Part shown: piece after piece, positions 25,478 through 35,023 of the stretch
Numbering within the stretch: position 1 is the first letter of the stretch
How the letters are laid out: the number at the start of each line of letters is the position of its first letter
NCBI GenBank assembly: GCA_013373375.1
Contig: JABXHY010000044.1
Location: forward strand, 1-64,000
Length of the DNA stretch: 64,000 bases
Direction: 5' to 3'
Source of the DNA: Gammaproteobacteria bacterium
Lineage (GTDB): Bacteria; Pseudomonadota; Gammaproteobacteria; Enterobacterales; Kangiellaceae
Notes under the pieces: model-generated
The model's input: only the letters and a program-made list of their open reading frames with translations
Told to the model about the DNA's origin: nothing
Databases searched by the model: none
Translations under genes and position numbers: made by a program

Positions 25478-26083
25478 TTAAAGCCAACCTTTCTGACGCG
25501 CTATTCGGGCCGCCTCGATACGGTTGGACGCATTAAGTTTGCTGGCAGCATTAGAGAGATAATTTCGCACTGTACCCGGTGATAGGTGCATCTGCTCAGC
25601 GATTGCTTCGGTCGTCAAACCATCAGTTGCCAATTTTAATGCCTTTCTTTCTCTTTCCGTTAATGGATCTTCTGCATCCCAGGCATCAGTAATCAATTCG
25701 GGATCTATGACTTTTTTTCCGTTCATTACTTTTCGAATCGCTTCCGCTAATTCATCGCTGGGAGAATCTTTTAACAAATACCCTTTAACACCTGCATCCA
25801 TTGCTCGTCTCAAATAACCTGCTCGAGAAAAAGTTGTCAGGATAATTACTTTTGTGCTCGGTAATTCAGATTTAATTTTTGCTGCAAGTTCTAAACCCGA
25901 CATTTTAGGCATCTCTATGTCGGTTAGAATAATATCTGGCTTATGTTCTTGAGCCGATTGCAAAGCAGACTCTCCATCTTTGCTTTGTGCAACCACTTTA
26001 AAATCTGACTCTAAATCCAGCAAAGTTGCAATAGCGCCCAGTAACATCGATTGATCTTCAGCAATCAGTATTGAAATGGTCAT
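25478..26083 (-). CDS. NarL/DesR-type response regulator
   Basis: The 201-residue regulator has a CheY-like receiver with the phosphoacceptor D55 (IILTDIEMP), Thr near 83 (IILTTFSRAG) and Lys near 105 (LLKD), then a LuxR-type HTH (LTERERKALKLATDGLTTEAIAEQM, about residues 136-190). It overlaps the kinase gene by 4 bp (ATGA), so the pair is co-translated. It probably controls its own operon with the ABC exporter genes upstream. Confidence 0.93.
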   Translation of the reverse strand: MTISILIAEDQSMLLGAIATLLDLESDFKVVAQSKDGESALQSAQEHKPDIILTDIEMPKMSGLELAAKIKSELPSTKVIILTTFSRAGYLRRAMDAGVKGYLLKDSPSDELAEAIRKVMNGKKVIDPELITDAWDAEDPLTERERKALKLATDGLTTEAIAEQMHLSPGTVRNYLSNAASKLNASNRIEAARIARQKGWL

Positions 26084-27168
26084 ATAGCCGGTACCTCTGC
26101 TGTCACTTGAAATCCGTTCGATGTGTCTAATGTAAGTGTTCCATTTAGTTGCTCAACACGTTCTTGCATTCCGGTCAGTCCATTCCCTTTCGTAAACTCT
26201 TTCACCGTGCCATCATCAGTAATGATCAATTTTATCCACTGATTATTATCCACAAGTTGAATGGAACATCGAGTCCCATTTGAATGGCGTACTATATTAG
26301 TGACCGTTTCTCGCAACACGTAAGCTAGACACTGATTACACTCTTCACTTAAATTGACCGGCTGTATGTTTTGCTCCAGTTTAATATCAGATGCTCGACA
26401 CAAACCACTCGCCGTCGTAATTTCAGAAAATAAATCCAGAGTTTTATAGCCAGATACCGTCGACCGAACCTGCGCGAGCGCGTCTCGGCTGGTGTTTTCG
26501 ATATCTTGCAATTCTTGTTTCGCTTTTACAGGGTCATGATCAACTAGCTTTTTTGCCAGCTCTGCCTTTTTGGTTATTAGCGAAAAAGTATGACCGATTA
26601 AATCATGAAGATCTCTGGCGATTCTCTCTCGCTCTGCCGTGGTTGCTAACTGTTTAATTTCGTCTTGCGAGGCTTTTATGACTTTATTTTTTCTTTCTAT
26701 TTGCGCGAAATAAATATTAGAAGTGCCAATTAATGCACTGAAAAAAATACCTGGCAGATAAAAATATGCAGCGAGATCCATCAGCCAAGATTGAAGAACT
26801 ATTAGAATGAGTATTATTCCAATGCCCAAGAAGCCGTGTCTTGGATTGACGAAAAATGCACACATGCAGGCAGCATAAACAAAAAATACCGAGGCTCCCA
26901 TATTCCAAATCGCTAATATGGCGCCTATCAGATGGATGCCTGCGATATGTAAGACGAGTTTATATCCCTCGCGACGATATGAAGAAAAGTACAATACTAA
27001 AAATATCAGGATTCCAATTACCGAAGAAACAATTTCAATTTTGCTCGGTGTTCTAAACAAATAATTGAAAAAATAAATCAGTAGGTAACTTAACCATAGA
27101 TAAGGTTGATATCCCAGCTTCTTATCGTCAGGCAAAAGAAATCGATGTATTGTTTTTAATGTATTCAT
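26080..27168 (-). CDS. DesK-type sensor histidine kinase
   Basis: Five to six N-terminal membrane segments (residues 20-155) are followed by a HisKA_3 dimerisation helix with H188 (ARDLHDLIGH) and a GHKL ATPase domain ending GNGLTGMQERVEQLNG. The layout matches DesK/LiaS-type kinases that sense membrane state or membrane-active compounds. It overlaps the amidohydrolase gene before it and the response regulator after it by 4 bp each. The signal is unknown. Confidence 0.93.
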   Translation of the reverse strand: MNTLKTIHRFLLPDDKKLGYQPYLWLSYLLIYFFNYLFRTPSKIEIVSSVIGILIFLVLYFSSYRREGYKLVLHIAGIHLIGAILAIWNMGASVFFVYAACMCAFFVNPRHGFLGIGIILILIVLQSWLMDLAAYFYLPGIFFSALIGTSNIYFAQIERKNKVIKASQDEIKQLATTAERERIARDLHDLIGHTFSLITKKAELAKKLVDHDPVKAKQELQDIENTSRDALAQVRSTVSGYKTLDLFSEITTASGLCRASDIKLEQNIQPVNLSEECNQCLAYVLRETVTNIVRHSNGTRCSIQLVDNNQWIKLIITDDGTVKEFTKGNGLTGMQERVEQLNGTLTLDTSNGFQVTAEVPAI

Positions 27169-28982
27169 TCTAATTCGATATTATCCAGGATAAAGTCAAA
27201 CTCACCTATGGTTGATTTTCCTGCAACCCATGCAAAACCAACGATGTTGTTCCAATCAATATTGGCATGCTCATTCAACTCAAGACTAACAGTTTGACAT
27301 TTATTGGTAATTCTAAAGGCTATCTCACTGGGTCGTTGAATTCCCTTATTAAAGATCATCAAACGGTAATCACCTTCGTTTCCCACCACTTCGAACTTTA
27401 AGCGCTGAAAAGCAATAAAGCTATACGCCTTATTAAAGTCCTCACTAAAGCTTACCATAGCACCCGCCCATGGGAATGGAAATTTACGTCCAATGCTACC
27501 CTGAACTCTTACACCATTCGATTTTTGCTCCGAGCAGTTAGTTATGGATAAGGAAATCTCTGCATTTGAATTACCGTTTATCATCTGATCTGAAGTTGCG
27601 TAAAATCCCTCATCATTAAAACTTAACAACTCTCCCTGCTCAAAGTCAGCAATTTTATTGCTTGGATACTTATCAAAAGCTTGCCCAACTTTTTTAATGT
27701 TCAACAGTTGATAGCCATTTTTAAATATCCTCGAGATTGCTTGAGTGTTAACAATCGATGTCCGAGGGTCTTTATCTAAAACAACTAAATCCGCACGAGC
27801 ACCCGGTTTTAAGTGACCGCGCTCACCAATTGAAAAACTCCTATGGACATTAATTCCAGCCGCCTTCAAAGCATCTACTGGCGACAATCCACTTTTGACA
27901 AGCAAACTTAACTCTCCGTGCATACTCACACCATGTGCCGTTCCAGGATTTGGTGCGTCTGTTCCTGCAAGGATTCGAATGCCTGCTTGATGCAGTTTTT
28001 TCACATTAGTCATTGCTATTGCCAAAGCATCGTTTTGCATAGGCACACCTTCCAGATTTTGATCAAGCGAAAGACGTACCGCTTTTGGGATATGCTGATC
28101 AACATAACTTCCCGATTGAATAAAGTCTCGATTATTATTGCCGGACATTGAGACTATGACTGATAGAGTAGGAATAACAAAAACATCCTTGCGCTTCATC
28201 AAAGATAAAAGGTCGCTATCGATGATTTGATCAGCAAAAATATGCACTAAGCCGTTAGCACCCTCTTCCACGGCAATTTGAGCTGACTTGAGATCACTAA
28301 CATGCACGACCGCTAATAAATCATTCCTGTGAGCTTCTGTAACAAGTGCTTTTAATGTTTGCCGATCGATAGAAGAAAAAGTGCCATAGTGCTGTTTATG
28401 ATGAAACACTATTTTAATGTAATCTGATCCTTCGGTGATTCGAGCTTGTACAAAGTCTGCGGCATTTGCTGGAGAGTCTATTGTGGGAATATCAAATCCG
28501 TACTCGGTACCATGTCCATCAGGACTGGTTGCCAGTGTGCCGGCAGAAAAGAAATCTGCTATATCCGTTTGGATGATTTTTTGTCGATTACTTCTAGCTT
28601 GTTCAGCGAATGATTGTTGCGTAAACATGTCCAGCTCTGTCGTTACACCAAACTTCAGTGCTTGCTCTAATGCATCTCCCCAAGTGTGCGTATGCGCATC
28701 AATTAATCCAGGAATAATAAATTGACTCTCGGCATCAACAGTCGTGATCGTTTTTAGATTGGGTGAGAATGCTTGAACAACACGACCATTTTCAATCAGC
28801 AGTTCTGATGTTTGCCAACGCTCACCATCAAACCATGTTCCATTGACAATTTTAAAGGTATTGCCGCTGATTTGCTTTTCAACAGCAGCACCTCTAGTGT
28901 CAGTTGAGCCAGGTGTTGGTAATAGAAAAACAGTGCCGACGATTAATAGAAAAATGGACGCGATAAATATTTTAGTTCTCAT
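27165..28982 (-). CDS. Exported metal-dependent amidohydrolase with C-terminal CIA30-like domain
   Basis: In this 605-residue protein, a membrane anchor or signal (residues 5-22) precedes a composite beta domain and an amidohydrolase barrel with H97-x-H99 (IDAHTHT), H-containing AVVHVSD and VHIFAD segments, and D in AGTDAPNPG. About 160 residues at the C-terminus (from FEQGELLSFNDEG) resemble the CIA30/galactose-binding-like domain. The barrel class hydrolyses cyclic amides, imides or dipeptides (prolidase/imidazolonepropionase-like). It lies between an ABC exporter and a two-component system in one operon, so export, sensing and degradation of one compound is a reasonable inference. Confidence 0.85.
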   Translation of the reverse strand: MRTKIFIASIFLLIVGTVFLLPTPGSTDTRGAAVEKQISGNTFKIVNGTWFDGERWQTSELLIENGRVVQAFSPNLKTITTVDAESQFIIPGLIDAHTHTWGDALEQALKFGVTTELDMFTQQSFAEQARSNRQKIIQTDIADFFSAGTLATSPDGHGTEYGFDIPTIDSPANAADFVQARITEGSDYIKIVFHHKQHYGTFSSIDRQTLKALVTEAHRNDLLAVVHVSDLKSAQIAVEEGANGLVHIFADQIIDSDLLSLMKRKDVFVIPTLSVIVSMSGNNNRDFIQSGSYVDQHIPKAVRLSLDQNLEGVPMQNDALAIAMTNVKKLHQAGIRILAGTDAPNPGTAHGVSMHGELSLLVKSGLSPVDALKAAGINVHRSFSIGERGHLKPGARADLVVLDKDPRTSIVNTQAISRIFKNGYQLLNIKKVGQAFDKYPSNKIADFEQGELLSFNDEGFYATSDQMINGNSNAEISLSITNCSEQKSNGVRVQGSIGRKFPFPWAGAMVSFSEDFNKAYSFIAFQRLKFEVVGNEGDYRLMIFNKGIQRPSEIAFRITNKCQTVSLELNEHANIDWNNIVGFAWVAGKSTIGEFDFILDNIELE

Positions 28983-29003
28983 TCGAGATTTCCTTATAAA
29001 AGA

Positions 29004-29780
29004 TTAGTTAATGCTCATTTTCTTAAATGCTCGAAAAGCCAAAAAGAAAAATACCACTGTCATTAATACAAGAATTGATAAATGCCATATAAGATCAAAT
29101 TTCAAATGAAAGCCTTGAATCGCAAGGGTTAACTGAGATAAATGAAAAGCGGGAAATATCCAGGCAAGAGACTGCATAAATTCCGGAAACAATTGAATAG
29201 GAATCCACAATCCTGATAGAAAAGCCATTGGAAGATAAATTAAGTTAACTGTTGCAGGGGCAGCTTTAGCACTTAGGGTTAAACCTAACCAAAGGCCCAT
29301 CGCACAAAACGGTAAACTCCCTATCACCAAACACAAAAGAGTTAAGATCCATTGAGTACGAGTTAACTCGACATTGCCAAACACGGCGCCAAGAATAAAT
29401 AAACTGAACACTATTATTAAACCGAATACTTGCGCAGTGACAACTCGAGCAAAAAAGTAGGCCGAGATGGGCATTGGTGTGCATTGCTTAAGTGTTAGCC
29501 AACCTTGTTGCCTTTCCGATGCGACACCAACGCCAAACGAAAATAGTGCAGGTCCAATGACACCGAAAACGCCATAGGTTGCTAATAAATATGATGGCAT
29601 TTGTCCCGACATGGCGCTTTTGTTGAATACCAGACCGAAAAATATATAAAACATTGCAGGGAAAATTAAGCTAGGAATAGTAAATCCCATATCTCGAAAT
29701 GTTTTTAATAACTCTGCTCGAGACTCTAACCAATATACGGCTTTTGCATCGTAGTTCGATTTGTTTATTTGAGTGTTCAT
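29004..29780 (-). CDS. ABC-2 type transporter permease
   Basis: The 258-residue protein has six transmembrane helices with the ABC-2 layout: a cytoplasmic N-terminal region, FPAMFYIFFGLVF, and a late LIYLPMAFLSGLWIPIQLFP. It overlaps the ATPase gene by 4 bp, so the two form an exporter. ABC-2 exporters of this size next to DesK/DesR pairs usually move lipids, peptides or drugs outward. Confidence 0.9.
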   Translation of the reverse strand: MNTQINKSNYDAKAVYWLESRAELLKTFRDMGFTIPSLIFPAMFYIFFGLVFNKSAMSGQMPSYLLATYGVFGVIGPALFSFGVGVASERQQGWLTLKQCTPMPISAYFFARVVTAQVFGLIIVFSLFILGAVFGNVELTRTQWILTLLCLVIGSLPFCAMGLWLGLTLSAKAAPATVNLIYLPMAFLSGLWIPIQLFPEFMQSLAWIFPAFHLSQLTLAIQGFHLKFDLIWHLSILVLMTVVFFFLAFRAFKKMSIN

Positions 29781-30715
29781 GCGGCGTGCTCCTTGCTTGT
29801 TATTGCAGATGTAGAGAGATGTTTGGTTCCAAGAACCGATAAATTTAAAAACGCATCTTCCAATGAAATCTGATCCACCGTCAGATCAAAAAGATCAGGA
29901 TCAGTTTTTAGTAGAGCGCATAATAATTTTTCCGGTGACTCAGAGATAACATCGAAGTAGCCCCCTCGAAGATCAAAACGAACCATGTCAATTGAAGATT
30001 CCCATTCCGCTATTGTTTTAGTTGAACGGAATCTAATGCGTTTGCCTCCCAACTTTTGCTTGATGGATTCGGATGTACCTTGTTGCACTAACTTTCCATC
30101 AGCGAGTACTAAAATTCGGTCAGCAAGAGCATCGGCCTCTTCTAAATAGTGAGTGGTCAATAAAATGGCTGTGCCGCGACTTTTTAGCTCTGTAATGCAA
30201 TTCCAAAACTCACGGCGAGCGTTGACATCAAGCCCTACTGTCGGTTCATCAAGTAAAATAATGTTAGGATTCCCACAGACCGCCAATGCAAAAAAGACAC
30301 GCTGCTGTTGCCCTCCCGACAAGGTGTCAAAATAGCGATTTTTCAGAGCATCTAAACTTGCCAGAGACAAAGTTTCTTCGATGGTCATTGGATTAGGATA
30401 ATAGCTCGTGAACAATTCAATATGCTCATAGATGGTTAAGTTGGAAGGAATTTGCGTGGCTTGCAAAACAGTTCCTATCAATTGTCGAGCAGCGTAGCTG
30501 CCAGGTTTATGATTCGCGACCGAAATCGTGCCAGAATCTGGAGTGACTCTCGCCAACAAGTGATTGATTAAAGTCGTCTTACCTGCTCCATTTGCGCCCA
30601 AGAGTGCAACCACCTCGCCAGGCTCAATGGAAAAGCTAACACCATCCAGAGCTTTAAGTTCACCAAACATTTTGGTAAGACCATTAACGTTTATCAAAGG
30701 GTGTTTGTCAGTCAT
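29777..30715 (-). CDS. ABC transporter ATP-binding protein
   Basis: I place the start at the ATG at 30715, which follows AAAGGAGAATCAAT; a longer form reaches 30739. The product has Walker A GANGAGKTT, Q-loop GTVLQATQIP, signature LSGGQQQR, Walker B IILLDEPTVGLD and H-loop LLTTHYLEEAD. The C-terminal 90 residues match the DrrA-type export ATPase extension. It is the first gene of the five-gene operon. The divergent gene at 30855 leaves about 140 bp for both promoters. Confidence 0.93.
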   Translation of the reverse strand: MTDKHPLINVNGLTKMFGELKALDGVSFSIEPGEVVALLGANGAGKTTLINHLLARVTPDSGTISVANHKPGSYAARQLIGTVLQATQIPSNLTIYEHIELFTSYYPNPMTIEETLSLASLDALKNRYFDTLSGGQQQRVFFALAVCGNPNIILLDEPTVGLDVNARREFWNCITELKSRGTAILLTTHYLEEADALADRILVLADGKLVQQGTSESIKQKLGGKRIRFRSTKTIAEWESSIDMVRFDLRGGYFDVISESPEKLLCALLKTDPDLFDLTVDQISLEDAFLNLSVLGTKHLSTSAITSKEHAA

Positions 30716-30854
30716 ATTGATTCTCCTTTTTCTAATCATTATCCAGATTGAGAGAGGAGAAAATAGAAAGCATTGTCATCAATTCAATATGACAAATGTC
30801 ATAATACCCACAAGAGATCTCAATTAATTTAGGCTAGAATTAGACCCTGCATTA

Positions 30855-31157
30855 ATGGAAAAGGCGCTGATAATGTTTCGATACGACCAACTGGTTAAGC
30901 CTAAAGCAGCATCTATCATACTTTCTTTCGCGATCGCGATTAGTTCTTTTGTGATACAGATGTACTCGCTATGGGGCGGTTATATACTCGCATTAGTATT
31001 CTTACTGAATATGATTTTGGCGTCCTTGTTGGACTCGTTTTGGCCAACAAGAGGAAAGAAAGAGAATCCAATCGTTTTTGGTCTATTCTGGGGATTAATT
31101 TTGGGTCTGTTAGTTCCTTTTTTAACACTAAAATATCTTAGCGAACTTTTTATATAG
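30855..31157 (+). CDS. Three-helix membrane protein, unknown
   Basis: This is a 100-residue hydrophobic protein with segments near residues 18-32, 38-55 and 75-90. Met7 (ATG at 30873, with AAGGCG upstream) may be the true start. No conserved motif was recognised. It is divergent from the ABC exporter operon and leads an AT-rich block with the next two genes. Confidence 0.5.
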   Translation: MEKALIMFRYDQLVKPKAASIILSFAIAISSFVIQMYSLWGGYILALVFLLNMILASLLDSFWPTRGKKENPIVFGLFWGLILGLLVPFLTLKYLSELFI

Positions 31158-31222
31158 CTTATATTAACTCGAATACATCATTAACTTTTGATAAAAAGCT
31201 TTTTGGCAAGAGCAACACCAAC

Positions 31223-31582
31223 ATGTATAAAATAATTAAACAGCTTTCCGATAAAATATTTCCGGTACGCTATATATTCTCCATAATGGGTTTTATCTGC
31301 ATCGGCACACTCACTTATATTTTTTTAATCACTCAAACACGAAGTCTCGATATTTATATACTCCCGACCGTTTGCTTATTAGGTTGGTGTATTTCACTGT
31401 ATGGCATCGCAGTCTCCTTTAGAAATGAGATGCCAAAATCAAAACCAAACGACGGATTTTTTAGACGAGTAAAGATAAGAATCTATCGGTTTATCAATTG
31501 GTTTTGGTCAGTTGCCTTTATCGCTTTAACTGTAATGATGTTCTATATTAGTTATAAATCAGTAAAGTTGGTGTTTGTTTGA
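31223..31582 (+). CDS. Three-helix membrane protein, unknown
   Basis: The 119-residue protein has a basic N-terminus, hydrophobic segments near residues 17-37, 45-68 and 93-115, and a basic cytoplasmic loop (KSKPNDGFFRRVKIRIYR). It lies 65 bp after another small membrane protein gene and 117 bp before the NACHT gene, on the same strand. Whether the three form one unit is unclear. Weak ribosome binding site. Confidence 0.5.
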   Translation: MYKIIKQLSDKIFPVRYIFSIMGFICIGTLTYIFLITQTRSLDIYILPTVCLLGWCISLYGIAVSFRNEMPKSKPNDGFFRRVKIRIYRFINWFWSVAFIALTVMMFYISYKSVKLVFV

Positions 31583-31699
31583 TCTATTCAATTTTTCTAC
31601 CCACTCTAATAAAAGTTAGATTAGATTTCATCAATCTCAATAGCCCTAATTGAATCTCGATTCAAATGTAGTTAACCCATATTAAAGAGAGTATGAATA

Positions 31700-33667
31700 A
31701 TGTTAGAAACAATCACCTTACAAACCGCCATTAAAGGGTGCATTCCAATAGCTAAAAATTTATTTCAAAAGTTAATTCAACCCATTTTAAGCACCAAGCT
31801 ATCAAAGTATCTAGAAAAGAAAAGAGAATTGAAATCGTTTGAAATAAATTCTGTAAAATACCTTTCGTGGGCAGCAGGTTATTGCTCAACAATCAACACT
31901 ATCGCTTTCCCGAACACCCCTAAAAAACTCGAAGATCTTTACCTTCCTTTAACTATAACTGATGAAAACCGAGAGAACATAGTAGTTAATGATAGAGCGG
32001 ATATTTTTCAAACCTCTAGCAAAATCTTAGTAATTGATACTGCTGGCATGGGAAAGTCAACATTAGCAAAAAAGGTTCTGTTAAATATTATTGCCGAAGG
32101 TAATTGCATACCGGTATTCATCGAGTTGAGACAATTGAAAAATAAAAATATATCCGAACAAATTTTTAAAAAGCTAGGAGTGTCGCCATCTATACCAGTA
32201 ACTTTCATAAACGAACTGCCGCTTGCGTTTATTTTTGATGGGCTAGATGAGATTTCATACCAGCATAAACCGCAAATAATTCAGGAAATTAGAGAGTTTA
32301 TTGATAAGCTAGACAATCCCAAAATCCTAATCACTTCCCGGCAAGAGTCCTATCTATCGGAGCTTTATGATTTCAAACGGTATAGGATAGAGCCATTATC
32401 AAAGGAGAATGCATATAGTCTAATAAATCGATATGACCCAGAAAGGGAAACAGCAAAAAAACTCATTATGGGAATTAAGAAAAGTAGAGATAGAGGAATC
32501 CATGAGTTTCTATCTACGCCTCTATTTGTATCGCTTCTATTCTGCGCTTATCGTTATAAAACTATAATTCCACAAAAAAGACATTTATTCTACTCTCAGG
32601 TTTACGAAGCTTTATTTGAAGCACATGATTTAAGTAAGGAGATAGGTTTCGTTCGCCCAAAGCATTCAAAGCTAGATTCTGCTGAATTTCATACTATTCT
32701 TAGACGGCTTGGATTTTGGTGTTTAAAAAATGGAGGAAAAGTCGAGCTTCAAAACGATGAATTAGAAATTGTTCTAACTGAAATAATTTCAAAGACAGCC
32801 GGTATCCAAGCAAGCTCAGTAGAATTTATAAAGGACCTGACCAATACCGTCCCTTTATTTATAAAAGAAGGCAGTAGCCTAAGATGGTCACATAAATCTT
32901 TGATGGAGTATTTTTCCGCCATGTTTATTACTAAGGATACTAAAGACAAGCAGTCCGAGGTTCTCTTACACTTTTATAAATCCAATGATTGGTCGGGCTA
33001 TATAAACGTTTTTGAATTATGTGCTGATATAGACTTTAGCGCAATGAGAACATCAATCATTAAAGAAGTGCTTAACAAATTCATAAATCACTATACAAAT
33101 AGCTACAAAAAAATAACAAATAAAAAAATTAAAATAAAGGATATAGAATATAGAAAAGGACTTACTTTTTGCAATACTTTAGGGTTTCGACTTTTGAACA
33201 AGAAACATTTATCAGATAATTTCGACATTTTTTGGGAAGACGATAACCCCGATATAGTTTATATAAAAGAATCTTGTGATACAGAAGCAAAAGAAGAGTC
33301 TAGATTTATCATAGATCTTATGAGAGGAGAGAAATTTCTTATAGGATTTAAAATCTCTAGTCGCGAAAGTATGATCGTTAGTATTTTGAGATACAAATGC
33401 CCAAATCTTTTTATAGAATCGTCCGAAAGTAATAAAGAGCTGATTAAAAGAATTGTAGATTCAAATATTAAGGAAGATAAGCTTTTTGTAACAACAGATG
33501 ACCCTAAAAACCCTATTAACAGTCAAAAAAACTTTAGTATAATAAATGACCTACTAAGAATACATGTCGGTAAAAGTCTTAGCTATGATGAAGCTATCAA
33601 AGAATTAAGATGCATCGACGAAAATTCTACAAATGGGATAGACGAACTAATCGGAGATCTTTATTAG
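31700..33667 (+). CDS. NACHT-domain STAND NTPase, probable anti-phage protein (bNACHT-like)
   Basis: In this 655-residue soluble protein, a roughly 100-residue helical N-terminal region precedes a NACHT core: Walker A DTAGMGKST (113-121), Walker B LAFIFDGLDE (175-184) and sensor KILITSRQES (208-217). Winged-helix/helical regions follow, including FLSTPLFVSLL and LRWSHKSLMEYFSA, typical of NACHT proteins. The last 200 residues have no repeats that I recognise and may be the short sensing domain of bNACHT proteins. Known relatives act alone in defence by sensing phage and triggering abortive infection. The coding sequence is much more AT-rich than its neighbours, consistent with transfer. Confidence 0.85.
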   Translation: MLETITLQTAIKGCIPIAKNLFQKLIQPILSTKLSKYLEKKRELKSFEINSVKYLSWAAGYCSTINTIAFPNTPKKLEDLYLPLTITDENRENIVVNDRADIFQTSSKILVIDTAGMGKSTLAKKVLLNIIAEGNCIPVFIELRQLKNKNISEQIFKKLGVSPSIPVTFINELPLAFIFDGLDEISYQHKPQIIQEIREFIDKLDNPKILITSRQESYLSELYDFKRYRIEPLSKENAYSLINRYDPERETAKKLIMGIKKSRDRGIHEFLSTPLFVSLLFCAYRYKTIIPQKRHLFYSQVYEALFEAHDLSKEIGFVRPKHSKLDSAEFHTILRRLGFWCLKNGGKVELQNDELEIVLTEIISKTAGIQASSVEFIKDLTNTVPLFIKEGSSLRWSHKSLMEYFSAMFITKDTKDKQSEVLLHFYKSNDWSGYINVFELCADIDFSAMRTSIIKEVLNKFINHYTNSYKKITNKKIKIKDIEYRKGLTFCNTLGFRLLNKKHLSDNFDIFWEDDNPDIVYIKESCDTEAKEESRFIIDLMRGEKFLIGFKISSRESMIVSILRYKCPNLFIESSESNKELIKRIVDSNIKEDKLFVTTDDPKNPINSQKNFSIINDLLRIHVGKSLSYDEAIKELRCIDENSTNGIDELIGDLY

Positions 33668-33733
33668 TCTAATTTAAAACATTAAAGCAAACATTCAAAT
33701 TCTCTCCTCTACCTTCTTTTTTAACTGAGTTGC

Positions 33734-34987
33734 TCACTGAGGTGAGCAGCTTGCAACTGGTAAATTATTAATCCAGGCTTCAATTAACTCCACACCTTCC
33801 TGATGAACAGTCGCACGTCCCAGTTCTGGCATTCGATGACGAGGATCATTAGTGTTCATTCGAAATAACAAATAAGACCTCGCAGCATCTGTTGGAATAA
33901 CATCGTAAGGATAATCGACCGCTCCGCCAGCAACCGCAACTTTGCAAGTTCCAAATTTAGTTGGGTCAGCTGCATATTCTCGATTGTATTCCACTTGCAA
34001 TCCGCTACTGCCAGCCGGTCCTGAATACCCTTCGCCCAAGGTTAACTCGCTGCGATGACAATGTGCGCAATTAATATCCAGATAAGCTTTTGCGGCATCA
34101 TTCAGTTCGTCATTGGTTAGTGCACTCACAACTAAGGAGTCATTAAATTGAATGGTTTCCATAACAGTTGTTGTATCAACTGGAAGCCCCTCGAGAATAT
34201 CCCCTTCTGCCCAACGCATTAATTGGTTGACCGTATACGAATTGTCGTAGGTGTAGTCTTTATTTAAATACCTCGCTTTAGGACCAATAGGGATAAAGGT
34301 TGAAACACCTGATGATAACTTTGCGTGACAAGATGTGCAGGCCGTCCAGTCTGGGACTGTGTAAGTGAACGCCAAGTTTGCGCCATTGTGAATGGTGCTC
34401 ATGTTTGGAATATCAACGCCTAATGCAGCCAGCTCAGCATCCGTTCCATTATCGTCTGGATTCCAATAATAAGGCAGTGCAACCCAACCATGTGGACGAT
34501 GAATCAATAAACGAGTTTCAATTATTAACTCGGGTCCGTCACGAAAGGCCGTATTCTCTGGCATTGCGAATGTTTTAACTAACACGGTGCCCACAGGAAA
34601 ATCTAATACTTCGGATTCATTAAAATTGGCTTTGACGTTTTCTGGAATAAAAACAAAACGATACTTTGTAGCGTAGTCAGTAAATAGTTGCACACTTAAA
34701 TCGTAAGGCACACCACCAGAGTTAGGTTGTGCAGTCGGATCACTCGCTAATTTAAATAAATTATAATCGGACAATCGTGGACAGTTTTTATCCATCAATG
34801 CGTCCCAGTTGACGCCTGCGGTATTGGCGTTACAGTCACCCGCTTCAAATGTTGGTGCACCAGCACCAGCATTCAATTTGCCTGAATTATTTTGATTACT
34901 CGAATGACTATTCGAAATCGATAGGTCACAAGCGCAGAGCATCACGCTTAAAATAGTCACCAATAAAATTTGGGATAAGTTATTCAT
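33734..34987 (-). CDS. SO2930 family di-haem c-type lipoprotein
   Basis: The 417-residue lipoprotein (lipobox LCAC, Cys19) has two haem c motifs, CTSCH (about residue 219) and CAHCH (about residue 312), and the conserved AARSYLLFRMNTNDPRHRMPELGR near the C-terminus. This matches the HNE_0200/SO2930 family (TIGR03806), which is usually encoded with a parallel beta-helix protein, as here. It probably acts at the outer membrane or periplasm as an electron carrier or peroxidase-like protein; the role is not established. It lies 36 bp after the beta-helix gene. Confidence 0.88.
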   Translation of the reverse strand: MNNLSQILLVTILSVMLCACDLSISNSHSSNQNNSGKLNAGAGAPTFEAGDCNANTAGVNWDALMDKNCPRLSDYNLFKLASDPTAQPNSGGVPYDLSVQLFTDYATKYRFVFIPENVKANFNESEVLDFPVGTVLVKTFAMPENTAFRDGPELIIETRLLIHRPHGWVALPYYWNPDDNGTDAELAALGVDIPNMSTIHNGANLAFTYTVPDWTACTSCHAKLSSGVSTFIPIGPKARYLNKDYTYDNSYTVNQLMRWAEGDILEGLPVDTTTVMETIQFNDSLVVSALTNDELNDAAKAYLDINCAHCHRSELTLGEGYSGPAGSSGLQVEYNREYAADPTKFGTCKVAVAGGAVDYPYDVIPTDAARSYLLFRMNTNDPRHRMPELGRATVHQEGVELIEAWINNLPVASCSPQ

Positions 34988-35023
34988 AATTATTTCTCTC
35001 GAAAACTATTTATTGGCCTTAAG

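Noticed and set aside
33731-33748. Hairpin TGCTCAC/GTGAGCA as terminator between the NACHT gene and the di-haem gene
   Set aside because: It overlaps the stop codon of the di-haem gene and has no T tract on either strand.
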